A program made the translations under genes and the position numbers. DNA of 64,000 nt from Micromonospora andamanensis (GTDB taxonomy: Bacteria > Actinomycetota > Actinomycetes > Mycobacteriales > Micromonosporaceae). The notes beneath the pieces were generated by a model. The model did not search any database and had not been told where the DNA came from. It worked only from the letters and a program-made list of their open reading frames with translations. Shown in pieces: positions 15,083-22,869 of the stretch (its first letter is position 1; every line of letters starts with the position of its first letter). The stretch is taken from contig NZ_BOOZ01000004.1 of NCBI RefSeq assembly GCF_016863495.1, forward strand, positions 248,001-312,000, given 5' to 3'.

Positions 15083-16144
15083 GTGACGTCACCGGTGGGT
15101 CTGCACCGCGTCGTGGAGCCTGCGGGCGTATTGCCGCAGGCGGCCTGGCGGCTCGACACGCGTCCGGAGATCGCGCCGAACGAGGTGCGTATCCGGGTGG
15201 AGCGGCTGAATCTGGACGCGGCGAGTTTCCGGCAGTTGTCCGTCAAGCACGCCGGGGACGGCGACGCGGTCCGGGCCGAGGTGCTCGACATCATCGCCAC
15301 CCGGGGGAAGATGCAGAACCCGGTGACCGGGTCGGGCGGCATGCTGATCGGCACGGTCGAGGAGGCCGGTCGGCGTTCGCCGTTGGGGTTGAAGGCGGGC
15401 GAGCGGGTGGCCACGCTCGTGTCGTTGACGTTGACGCCGCTTGTGGTGACCGACGGGTTGGCCGGCTGGGACGGCCGGAGCGAGCAGGTGCCGTGTGAGG
15501 GGTGGGCGATTCTGTTCGCCCGGTCGGTGGCGGCGGTGCTGCCGGCGGATCTGGACCCGCAGCTGTCCCTGGCGGTGCTGGACGTGTGCGGTGCGCCGGC
15601 GTTGACCTCGCGGGTGGTGTCCCGGTACGTGGCGGAGCGGGCGGCTGAGGGGGACGCCCGGCCGGTGGCGGTGGCGGTGGTCGGCGGGGCGGGTAAGAGC
15701 GGTTCGTTGTCGCTGGCGGCGGCGGGGCGGGCGGGCGCGGGCCGGACGGTCGGTGTGGTGCCGGTGGTCGCGGAGCGTGATGCGCTGGTGGCGGCGGGGC
15801 TGGCCGACGCGGTGGTGTTGGCCGATGCCCGTGATCCGGTGGCGTTGTCGACGGCGGTGACCTCGGCGCTGGGGGCGCCGGCGGACGTGACTGTGGTGTG
15901 CGTGGATGTGCCGGGCTGTGAGCATGGCGCGGTGCTGGCGACGGCGGACGGCGGGACGGTGATCTTTTTCTCGATGGCGACGAGTTTCGCGGCGGCCGCG
16001 TTGGGCGCGGAGGGTCTGGCTGCGGATGTGACGATGCTTGTCGGCAACGGGTATGTGCCGGGGCACGCGGAGCTGGCGTTGGGTCTGTTGCGGGGTGAGC
16101 CGGGGGTGCGTGGGCTGTTCGAGGCTCGGCTGGCGGCAGACTGA
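15083..16144 (+). CDS. kdd: L-erythro-3,5-diaminohexanoate dehydrogenase
   Basis: The 353-residue protein has an N-terminal medium-chain-dehydrogenase-like domain and an NAD-binding Rossmann part (VAVAVVGGAGKSGSLSLAAA, about residue 200). RLNLDAASFRQL and TRGKMQNPVTGSGGMLIG are hallmark stretches of this family. It oxidises 3,5-diaminohexanoate to 3-keto-5-aminohexanoate, the step after the two aminomutases. GGGGAGG six bases upstream fixes the GTG at 15083 in preference to one 48 bases earlier. It starts a six-gene operon with 4-base overlaps or near-zero gaps. Confidence 0.9.
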   Translation: MTSPVGLHRVVEPAGVLPQAAWRLDTRPEIAPNEVRIRVERLNLDAASFRQLSVKHAGDGDAVRAEVLDIIATRGKMQNPVTGSGGMLIGTVEEAGRRSPLGLKAGERVATLVSLTLTPLVVTDGLAGWDGRSEQVPCEGWAILFARSVAAVLPADLDPQLSLAVLDVCGAPALTSRVVSRYVAERAAEGDARPVAVAVVGGAGKSGSLSLAAAGRAGAGRTVGVVPVVAERDALVAAGLADAVVLADARDPVALSTAVTSALGAPADVTVVCVDVPGCEHGAVLATADGGTVIFFSMATSFAAAALGAEGLAADVTMLVGNGYVPGHAELALGLLRGEPGVRGLFEARLAAD

Positions 16145-16148
16145 GGCC

Positions 16149-17720
16149 ATGACGAACAACCCCTCGACGTTGTACCGCGCTGGTGTGCTGCACTGCCCGG
16201 CGGATCCGTCCGCGACCGCGTTGCTGGTCCGTGACGGGCGGATCGTGTGGCTGGGTTCGGAGGCTGACGCTCCGTCGGCGGACCTGGTGGTGGAGCTGGA
16301 CGGTGCGTTGGTGACGCCGGCTTTCGTGGACGCGCACGTGCATGTCAGTGACACGGGGTTGGTGTTGTCCGGGCTTGATCTGTCCGGGGTGCGGTCGGCA
16401 GGTGAGCTGTTGGACGCGGTGTCGGCGTACGCGGCGGGTCTGCCGGCGGACGCGGTGGTGCTGGGGCACGGGTGGGACGAGTCGACGTGGCCGGTGGCGC
16501 AGCCGCCGTCGGCGGCGCAGTTGGGGCGGGCGGCGGCCGGTCGGCGGGTGTATCTGTCGCAGGCGTCGATCCATTCGGTGTTGGTGTCGTCGGCGTTGCT
16601 GGTGGCGTGTCCGGAGGCGGCGGCGGTGCCGGGGTACGACGAGTCGGGTTGGCTGCGTCGGGACGCGCATCATGTGGTGCGGGCGGTGGCGCGGGCGTCG
16701 GTGACGCGGGCGCAGCGGGTGGCGGCGCAGCGGGTGGCGTTGGGGTACGCGGCGTCGGTGGGGATCGCGGCGGTGCACGAGTGCGGTGGGCCGGAGATTT
16801 CCGACGAGGAGGATTTCACCGGTCTGCTGGGGATCTCCGGTGCGGGGGTGCCGGAGGTGTACGGGTACTGGGGTGAGTTGGGTGGTGCGGCTCGGGCGCG
16901 GGAGTTGGGTGCGGTCGGTGCCGGTGGTGATCTGTTCGCTGATGGTGCGTTGGGGTCGCGTACGGCGCATCTGTCGCAGCCGTATGCCGATGGTGACGGG
17001 TGTGGTCACGGCTATCTGAGCGCGGATCAGGTTCGTGATCATTTGTTTGACTGTGCGGCGCACGGGATGCAGGGCGGGTTCCATGCGATAGGTGACGCGG
17101 CGGTTTCGACGGTGCTTGAGGGGTTCGCGGGGGCGGCGCGGCGGTTGGGCACGGAGCGGTTGCGGGCGGCGCGGCATCGGGTGGAGCACGCGGAGATCGT
17201 GGATCGGCGGTTGATCGCCGGGTTCGTGGAGTACGGGGTGGTGGCGTCGATGCAGCCGGCGTTCGACAGGTTGTGGGGTGGCGCGGGCCGGATGTACGAG
17301 ACGCGGTTGGGGTTGGCGCGGTCGTTGGCGTCGAATCCGATGGGTGCGATGCACGGGGTCGGGGTGGCGTTGGCGTTCGGTTCGGATTCGCCTGTGACGC
17401 CGTTGGATCCGTGGGGTTCGGTGCGGGCGGCGGTGGCGCATCACAACCCGGTGCAGCGGATGAGTGTGCGGGCGGCGTTCGCGGCGCATACGCGGGGTGG
17501 TTGGCGGGCGGTGCATCTGGACAGCGAGGGGGTGCTGGCGTTGGGTGCGCCGGCGACGTTCGCGGTGTGGTCCACGCCGGCGGGGGTTGAGCGGGGTTTG
17601 CCGGTGTTGCAGGCCGAGGATCCGGAGGCTCGGGGTGCGGATGATCCGACGCCGTTGCCGGTGTGCCGGCGTACGGTGCTGCGCGGCGAGGTGATCTATG
17701 AGGAGGGGTCGTCCGCGTGA
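16149..17720 (+). CDS. amidohydrolase family protein (YtcJ-like)
   Basis: The 523-residue protein has a split beta-sandwich plus metal-dependent TIM barrel. The metal motif is H63-x-H65 in FVDAHVHV. Later ligands are in GFHAIGDAAV and HRVEHAEIV, and the catalytic aspartate is in FGSDSPV. It hydrolyses C-N bonds of unknown compounds. It lies between kdd and kamD and overlaps the latter by GTGA, so it is expressed with the lysine pathway. No amidohydrolase is part of the classical fermentation route. It may act on an acylated or cyclised pathway compound such as a lactam; that is speculation. Confidence 0.85.
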   Translation: MTNNPSTLYRAGVLHCPADPSATALLVRDGRIVWLGSEADAPSADLVVELDGALVTPAFVDAHVHVSDTGLVLSGLDLSGVRSAGELLDAVSAYAAGLPADAVVLGHGWDESTWPVAQPPSAAQLGRAAAGRRVYLSQASIHSVLVSSALLVACPEAAAVPGYDESGWLRRDAHHVVRAVARASVTRAQRVAAQRVALGYAASVGIAAVHECGGPEISDEEDFTGLLGISGAGVPEVYGYWGELGGAARARELGAVGAGGDLFADGALGSRTAHLSQPYADGDGCGHGYLSADQVRDHLFDCAAHGMQGGFHAIGDAAVSTVLEGFAGAARRLGTERLRAARHRVEHAEIVDRRLIAGFVEYGVVASMQPAFDRLWGGAGRMYETRLGLARSLASNPMGAMHGVGVALAFGSDSPVTPLDPWGSVRAAVAHHNPVQRMSVRAAFAAHTRGGWRAVHLDSEGVLALGAPATFAVWSTPAGVERGLPVLQAEDPEARGADDPTPLPVCRRTVLRGEVIYEEGSSA

Positions 17721-19294
17721 CGGGGAAGCTTGATCTGGATCCGGTGCTCGTGGCGCGGGCGCGGGAGTTGGCGCGGCGGGCCGGGCGGCCGGTGGTGGAG
17801 TTGGCGCGTGGTCACACCACTGTGTCGGTGGAGCGGGCGGTGCTGCGGCTGGCCGGGGTGGTGGGTGCCGATCCGGACGGGATTCCGTGGGTGAACCGTC
17901 TGGTGGAGGCGGTGGTGGCGGATGTCGGGTTGGGTCACGGGGTGGCGTTGCCGGTTTTCGACGCTCTGGTGCGGGAGCAGAGCGCCGATGTGACGTTGTT
18001 GGCGCAGAAGGCGGCAGCGGGGTCGGTGCGGTTCCAGGTGCCGGCTGGTCGGGCGGCGACGGCGGCGCGGCGGGCCGCCCGCAAGGCGGTCGCGGCGGGG
18101 ATCCGGCGGATCGATCGGCGGCGGGTCGAGCGGGACCGGCTGGTGAAGCGGTACGGGGATCCGCCGCGGCGGCCGTGGATCTATCTGATCGTGGCGACGG
18201 GGGACATCTACGAGGACATTCCGCAGGCGCAGGCGGCGGCGCGGGCGGGTGCTGATGTGATCGCGGTGATCCGGTCGACGGGGCAGTCGTTGTTGGACTA
18301 CGTGCCGGAGGGTGCGACGCGGGAGGGGTTCGCGGGGACGTACGCGACGCAGGAGAACTTCCGGTTGATGCGGGCGGCGTTGGATGTGTCGTCGAAGGAG
18401 CTGGGTCGGTATGTGCGGCTGACGAACTACGCGTCGGGGTTGTGCATGCCGGAGATGGCGACGTTGGCTGGCCTGGAGCGGCTGGACATGATGCTCAACG
18501 ATTCGATGTACGGGATTTTGTTCCGGGACATCAATCCGGTGCGGACGTTCGTGGATCAGCGGTTCTCGCGGCAGGTGCACGCGCGGGCGGGGATCATCAT
18601 CAACACCGGTGAGGACAATTACCTGACCACTGCGGATGCGGTGGATGAGGCGCACACGGTGACGGTGTCGCAGTTGCTCAACGAGTATTTCGCGCATGAG
18701 GCGGGGTTGGCGGACTGGCAGTTGGGGTTGGGGCACGCTTTCGAGATCAACCCTGAGGTGCCGGAGTCGTTGCGGTTGGAGTTGGCGCACGCGTTGTTGG
18801 CGCGGGAGTTGTTTCCGGATGCGCCGTTGAAGTGGATGCCGCCGACGAAGCACATGACCGGGGATGTGTTCCGGGGCAATCTGCTTGATGGTTTCTTCAA
18901 TCTGGTGGGTGCGCTGACCGGGCAGGGGATTCTGCTGGTGGGGATGATGACGGAGGCGGTGGTGACGCCGTGGTTGTCGGATCGGGACATCGCGTTGCAG
19001 AACGTGCGGTACGTGTTGGGTGCGGCGGGCGGGTTGGCTGAGGATTTCGTGCCGGCGTCGGGTGGGTTCATTCAGCAGCGGGCGAACCGGGTGCTGGGTG
19101 AGGCGGTGGATCTGTTGGAGCGGATCGGGGATCAGTCGTTGTTGACGGCGATCGCCGAGGGCACGTTCGGGATCATGAAGCGGCCGGCGGATCGGGGTAA
19201 GGGTCTGGACGGGGTGGCGCGGCACGAGGCGGGTTACTACAACCCGGCGACGGAGATCCTGGAGCAGTCGCGGCCCGAGGAGGTCCGGCGGTGA
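17717..19294 (+). CDS. kamD: beta-lysine (D-lysine) 5,6-aminomutase alpha subunit
   Basis: The 525-residue protein matches the catalytic TIM-barrel subunit of lysine 5,6-aminomutase. Recognisable stretches are PWIYLIVATGDIYEDIPQAQAAARAGADVIAVIRSTGQSLLDYVPEG and LKWMPPTKHMTGD. It binds substrate and the PLP phosphate and, with KamE and adenosylcobalamin, moves the terminal amino group of beta-lysine to C5. Its length is normal for the family. The start overlaps the amidohydrolase stop and its stop overlaps kamE, giving a fixed subunit ratio by coupling. The cluster makes beta-lysine the natural substrate. Confidence 0.93.
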   Translation: MTGKLDLDPVLVARARELARRAGRPVVELARGHTTVSVERAVLRLAGVVGADPDGIPWVNRLVEAVVADVGLGHGVALPVFDALVREQSADVTLLAQKAAAGSVRFQVPAGRAATAARRAARKAVAAGIRRIDRRRVERDRLVKRYGDPPRRPWIYLIVATGDIYEDIPQAQAAARAGADVIAVIRSTGQSLLDYVPEGATREGFAGTYATQENFRLMRAALDVSSKELGRYVRLTNYASGLCMPEMATLAGLERLDMMLNDSMYGILFRDINPVRTFVDQRFSRQVHARAGIIINTGEDNYLTTADAVDEAHTVTVSQLLNEYFAHEAGLADWQLGLGHAFEINPEVPESLRLELAHALLARELFPDAPLKWMPPTKHMTGDVFRGNLLDGFFNLVGALTGQGILLVGMMTEAVVTPWLSDRDIALQNVRYVLGAAGGLAEDFVPASGGFIQQRANRVLGEAVDLLERIGDQSLLTAIAEGTFGIMKRPADRGKGLDGVARHEAGYYNPATEILEQSRPEEVRR

Positions 19295-20046
19295 CGGGCG
19301 GCAGTGTGGTGCGGCCGTACGGGGATACCACTGGTGACGGCATGGTGCAGGTGTCGTTCACGTTGCCGGTGCCGCATGACAAGCGGGCCGAGGGTGCGGC
19401 GGTGCAGTTGGCGAACAAGATGGGTGTCGATCCGGCGTTGCTCGTGCACGCGAAGCCGATTGGTGACGGGTTCACGTTCTTCGTGGTGTACGGGCGGGTC
19501 AACCATCTGGTGGACCTGTCGGCGGTGCGGGTGGTGGAGCGGGACTTTCCGTTGCTCAGCGCCAAGGAGGTCAATGCGGTCGTCAAGCGGCGGTTGCGGC
19601 GGAAGTTGTCGGTGGTGGGGGCGTGTATCGGCACGGACGCGCACACGGTGGGTATCGACGCGATCCTGAATGTGAAGGGCATCGCGGGGGAGAAGGGCCT
19701 GGAGTATTACCGGGAGTTGTCGGTGACGAACCTGGGGGCGCAGGTGAGTGTGCCGGAGTTGGTGGAGGCGGCGCGGGTGGCGCGGGCCGACGCGGTGCTG
19801 GTGTCGCAGGTGGTGACGCAGCGGGACGCGCATCTGCACAACACGCGGGAGATGTCGGCGGCGTTCCGGGAGGCGATGCCGGCGGCGCGGCGACCGTTGT
19901 TGATCGTGGGTGGGCCGCGGTTCGACGAGTCTCAGGCCGGGGAGCTGGGGGTGGATCGGATCTTCGGTCGGGGTACGACTCCGGGTGAGGTGGCGTCCTA
20001 CCTGGTGCACGCGTTGATCACGGGTAGGAAGGCGGCTGTGGCATGA
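19291..20046 (+). CDS. kamE: beta-lysine (D-lysine) 5,6-aminomutase beta subunit
   Basis: The 251-residue subunit has the B12-binding motif D116-x-H118-x-x-G121 (GTDAHTVG). K129 lies exactly 11 residues after the cobalt-ligating histidine, the same spacing as His133 and Lys144 of the Clostridium sticklandii enzyme, where that lysine forms the PLP aldimine. Both cofactor residues are therefore intact. The C-terminal Rossmann domain carries adenosylcobalamin. It overlaps kamD and the hotdog gene by four bases each. An active enzyme needs B12 and a reactivase, which the last gene of the operon may supply. Confidence 0.94.
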   Translation: MTGGSVVRPYGDTTGDGMVQVSFTLPVPHDKRAEGAAVQLANKMGVDPALLVHAKPIGDGFTFFVVYGRVNHLVDLSAVRVVERDFPLLSAKEVNAVVKRRLRRKLSVVGACIGTDAHTVGIDAILNVKGIAGEKGLEYYRELSVTNLGAQVSVPELVEAARVARADAVLVSQVVTQRDAHLHNTREMSAAFREAMPAARRPLLIVGGPRFDESQAGELGVDRIFGRGTTPGEVASYLVHALITGRKAAVA

Positions 20047-20435
20047 CGGACCGGCGGCTGGGTGTGACGGTGACGCATCGGCGGTACGTGCCGTACGCGC
20101 ACGCCCACTATGCGGGTGACCTGGTCGACGGGGCGTACGCGTTGGGTCTGTTCGGGGATGTGGCCACCGAGGTGTGTATCCGGACCGACGGTGACGAGGG
20201 GTTGTTCGCGTCGTATTCGGATGTGCAGTTCAAGGCGCCGATGCGGGCCGGTGACGTGCTGGAGGTGGTGGCGACGGTGACCCGGGTGGGTACCCGTAGC
20301 CGCACCATCGACTTCGAGGCCCGGGTGGTGTGCCGGGGCCGGCCGGATCGGGGTGCGTCGGCGGCGGAGGTCCTCGATCCGCCGATCGTGGCGGTGACGG
20401 CGACCGGCACCGTCGTCGTGCCCGTCGCGGTGTGA
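20043..20435 (+). CDS. hotdog-fold protein, 3-aminobutyryl-CoA ammonia-lyase-like (Kal)
   Basis: The 130-residue single hotdog domain has the helix region HYAGDLVDGAYALGLFGDVATEVCIRTDGDEGLFASYSDVQFKAPMRAGDVLEV. This resembles MaoC/thioesterase folds and the Kal enzyme of lysine fermentation. Kal removes ammonia from L-3-aminobutyryl-CoA to give crotonyl-CoA. Position directly after kamE, with 4-base overlaps on both sides, makes Kal the best call. A generic acyl-CoA thioesterase cannot be excluded from sequence alone. Confidence 0.75.
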   Translation: MTDRRLGVTVTHRRYVPYAHAHYAGDLVDGAYALGLFGDVATEVCIRTDGDEGLFASYSDVQFKAPMRAGDVLEVVATVTRVGTRSRTIDFEARVVCRGRPDRGASAAEVLDPPIVAVTATGTVVVPVAV

Positions 20436-21763
20436 ACGTCGCGGTCTGCGCCGACGTCGGGTCGACGTACACGAAGGTCGCGGTGGTCGACCTGGCCGGT
20501 GGCGGGTTGGTGTCGGCGGCGGCGGTGCCCACCACTGTGGCGTCGGATGTGCTGCACGGGCTGGACGCGGCGGTGGGTGCGGCGGGTGTCGGGCTCGGCT
20601 CGGGTGAGGTGCCGTGGTTCGTGTGCTCGTCGGCCGGTGGCGGGTTGCGGCTGGCGGTGATCGGCTACGAGCCGTTGGTGACCGCGCAGGCGGGCCGGCG
20701 GGTGGGCCTGTCGGCGGGGGCGGACGTGGTGCACGTGGCGGCCGGGCGGCTGGGTCGGGCGGAGTTGACGGCGTTGCGGGCGGCCCGTGCGGACGTGGTG
20801 CTGCTGGTGGGTGGCACCGACGGCGGGGACGCCGAGACGTTGACGCACAATGCGACGCGGCTGGCGCGGGCCCGCTGGCGGGTGCCTGTGGTGTTGGCCG
20901 GCAACGTCGATGTCCGGGACGACCTGCACGGGTTGTTGGCCGGGGCGGGGGTGCCGGTGACGGTTGCCGACAATGTGCTGCCTCGGATCGGGGTGTTGGC
21001 GCCGGTGTCGGCGCGGGCGGCGATCCGGCAGGTGTTCCTGCGGCACGTCATCGGTGGCAAGGGGTTGTCGCGGGGTGGCCGGTTCGCGCGGCTGGTGCGG
21101 GCGGCGACGCCGGACGCGGTGCTGTCGGGGGTGGAGGTGCTCGCCGACGTGGCCGGTGGTGATCTGGTGGTGGTCGACGTGGGTGGCGCGACCACTGACG
21201 TGTATTCGGTGCTGACTCCGGACGAACGGGCCAGTGGGCCCGGTCGGGAGGTGGCCGGTGAGCTGTGGCGGGCGCGGACCGTGGAGGGGGATCTGGGGGT
21301 GCGGTGGAGTGCCCCCGGCGTGGTGCGGGCGGCTGTGGAGGAGCGTCTGGTCGCGGCGGGGGAGGGCGACGGGTTGGCGGCCGAGGCCGCGGTGCGGGCC
21401 GCTGATCCCGGGTTCCTGCCGGCGGATGCGGTCGGCAGGGCTGTCGACGCGCGGTTCGCGGCGTTGGCGGCGACTGTGGCGTTGCGCCGGCATGCCCGTG
21501 GGGTGGGCACCGGTGAGCGGTCCGGTCGGGATCTGCGGGACGTGCGGCTGCTTGTCGGTTCCGGCGGGGTGTTGCGGCACGCGCCGGACGGTGATGCCGC
21601 CGGGGTGTTGGACGCGGTGTTGTCCGACCATGCCGGTGGGTGGGCGTTGCCGAGGGCGGCCCGGCCGGTGGTGGATGCCGATTATGTGCTGGCCGCGGCT
21701 GGGTTGCTGGCCGGGGAGCATCCGGTGGCGGCGCGGGCGCTGCTGCGGCCGTTGCTCGGTTGA
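20432..21763 (+). CDS. MutL/GlmL-like ASKHA ATPase, probable B12-mutase reactivating factor
   Basis: The 443-residue protein begins with an actin-like phosphate-binding loop (ADVGSTYTKVAVVDL, residues 6-20). It has a second one, VVVDVGGATTDVYSVL, near residue 250. These are features of the glutamate mutase MutL family of the Hsp70/actin superfamily. Such proteins accompany adenosylcobalamin-dependent mutases, probably as chaperones that replace damaged cofactor. The GTG start overlaps the Kal-like stop. Its place at the end of the kamDE operon points to KamDE as client, which is inference. Confidence 0.85.
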   Translation: MNVAVCADVGSTYTKVAVVDLAGGGLVSAAAVPTTVASDVLHGLDAAVGAAGVGLGSGEVPWFVCSSAGGGLRLAVIGYEPLVTAQAGRRVGLSAGADVVHVAAGRLGRAELTALRAARADVVLLVGGTDGGDAETLTHNATRLARARWRVPVVLAGNVDVRDDLHGLLAGAGVPVTVADNVLPRIGVLAPVSARAAIRQVFLRHVIGGKGLSRGGRFARLVRAATPDAVLSGVEVLADVAGGDLVVVDVGGATTDVYSVLTPDERASGPGREVAGELWRARTVEGDLGVRWSAPGVVRAAVEERLVAAGEGDGLAAEAAVRAADPGFLPADAVGRAVDARFAALAATVALRRHARGVGTGERSGRDLRDVRLLVGSGGVLRHAPDGDAAGVLDAVLSDHAGGWALPRAARPVVDADYVLAAAGLLAGEHPVAARALLRPLLG

Positions 21764-21864
21764 CCAGGGTGGACGGCGGCTGTCGGTGGTTGCTGGGCGG
21801 GTGGTCGCCGCAGTGGTGGTGGTCCCGACACGCCGGGGCGGGGAGACGACTCGTCGGGGGTGGG

Positions 21865-21895
21865 TTGACAAGGCCGGGGGTGGGCCACGTACCGT
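21865..21895 (+). promoter_or_regulatory. sigma-70-type promoter in a gene-free stretch
   Basis: TTGACA (21865-21870), a 19-base spacer and TACCGT (21890-21895) point rightward into sequence with no credible coding frame. The spacer is slightly long. Confidence 0.45.
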
Positions 21896-21899
21896 CTTT

Positions 21900-22194
21900 G
21901 AGTCCTACCACGGGAAGCGGCTGTTGTTCGCTTCGTCCCTTCGTCCGCTGGCCGAGCGACACGGTGCATGTTCAGTCGCGGCGGCCAGGTCCAGCGGGCG
22001 GGGGTCGGCGGGGCGGCGCGAACCGGCCGCGGTTACCGGTGTACGGGCAGGATGGGGTGCACGGCCAGTAGACAACGGCCAGGCGGGGACAGCCAGTCAC
22101 CGTCGGGTCGGTCCGAAGGTCGGCGTGTCACATTCCGCCGCACCGGCCGGGAGGGGCCTGGGAGCATCGGGGCGCGGCGTATGCCGCGCCCCGA
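21900..22194 (+). ncRNA. candidate structured non-coding RNA
   Basis: This 295-base stretch lies between a TTGACA/TACCGT promoter and a strong hairpin. It has no frame with convincing codon usage on either strand, no coding gene and no match I recognise to RNase P RNA, tmRNA, SRP RNA or a cobalamin riboswitch. It contains several GC-rich self-complementary blocks. Its size is in the range of actinobacterial 6S-like RNAs, but I cannot show homology. It could instead be a long untranslated or decayed region. Confidence 0.35.
22167..22194. terminator. strong terminator hairpin
   Basis: tcggggcgcggc (22167-22178) and gccgcgccccga (22183-22194) form a perfect 12-bp stem with a 4-base loop. It can end the candidate RNA from the left and the regulator gene from the right. 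Confidence 0.8.
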
Positions 22195-22216
22195 CTTCGT
22201 CGTGTGGTGGTCGGGT

Positions 22217-22798
22217 TCAGCCGGTGCTGGGGCGGGCCCGGACGTGCAGGCGTTCGCCCTGCGGGCCGTATAGGTTGAGCACCTCGGTGGGTCCGGGGCC
22301 GGGGTTGGTGACGCAGTGCGGCACCCGGGTGTCGAATTCGGCCACCTCGCCGGGCGCGAGGAGCAGGTCGTGGCCGCCGAGGCGTAGTCGGAGCTGGCCG
22401 GAGAGCACGTACAGCCACTCGTAGCCTTCGTGGGACTGTGGTTGCGGGTCGGCGGGGGTGTGCGGGGGCAGGATCTGTTTGAACGCCTGCAGGCCACCGG
22501 GGCGGCGGGTCAGCGGCAGGAAGGTCATGCCGTGCCGGACGATGGGCCGGGGGCGGACCCGGGGGTCGCCGACGGCGGGGGCGCCGACGAGTTCGTCAAG
22601 GGGCACCTGGTGGGCGCGGGCCAGTGGCAGCAGTAGTTCCAGGGTGGGGCGGCGTTGTCCGGATTCGAGCCGGGACAGGGTGCTCACCGAGATGCCTGTG
22701 GTGTCGGCGAGTTCGGTGAGGGTGGTGCCGCGCTGTTTGCGCAGGGCGCGCAGTCGGGGGCCGACCGCTGCCAGCACCGCCGCCTCCTCGTTTGCCAT
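22217..22798 (-). CDS. XRE-family regulator with C-terminal cupin domain
   Basis: The 193-residue protein has an HTH_3 domain (about residues 10-65, LRALRKQRGTTLTELADTTGISVSTLSRLESGQRRPTLELLLPLARAHQVPLDELVG). A beta-barrel cupin sensor follows (about 110-185, SHEGYEWLYVLSGQLRLRLGGHDLLLAPGEVAEFDTRVPH). It diverges from the oxidoreductase-methyltransferase gene. A TTGCC-N5-GGCAA palindrome covers its own start codon, so autorepression and control of the neighbour are likely. The transcript appears leaderless (TAATCT seven bases before ATG). Confidence 0.93.
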   Translation of the reverse strand: MANEEAAVLAAVGPRLRALRKQRGTTLTELADTTGISVSTLSRLESGQRRPTLELLLPLARAHQVPLDELVGAPAVGDPRVRPRPIVRHGMTFLPLTRRPGGLQAFKQILPPHTPADPQPQSHEGYEWLYVLSGQLRLRLGGHDLLLAPGEVAEFDTRVPHCVTNPGPGPTEVLNLYGPQGERLHVRARPSTG

Positions 22799-22811
22799 AA
22801 CGGCAAGATTA
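22792..22811. promoter_or_regulatory. operator overlapping leaderless promoter of the cupin regulator
   Basis: TTGCC-ATAAC-GGCAA (22792-22806) spans the ATG (22798-22796) and reaches the leftward -10 TAATCT (22811-22806). A protein bound here would block both transcription and the start codon region. Confidence 0.6.
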
Positions 22812-22869
22812 CTTGTCGATCGGCTGGTGTGGTTGCAGGGTGTGAGGCATCACCGACGAGGGGGCGGAC

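Noticed and set aside
15291..17516. A 741-codon open frame on the minus strand across kdd and the amidohydrolase gene
   Set aside because: It is antisense to two genes with clear motifs, its product is almost only Arg, Pro, His and Thr, and the open frame results from high-GC codon bias.
21764..22216. Cobalamin riboswitch next to the B12-dependent operon
   Set aside because: No B12-box-like core sequence is visible on either strand, and the element would lie downstream of the operon, not before it.
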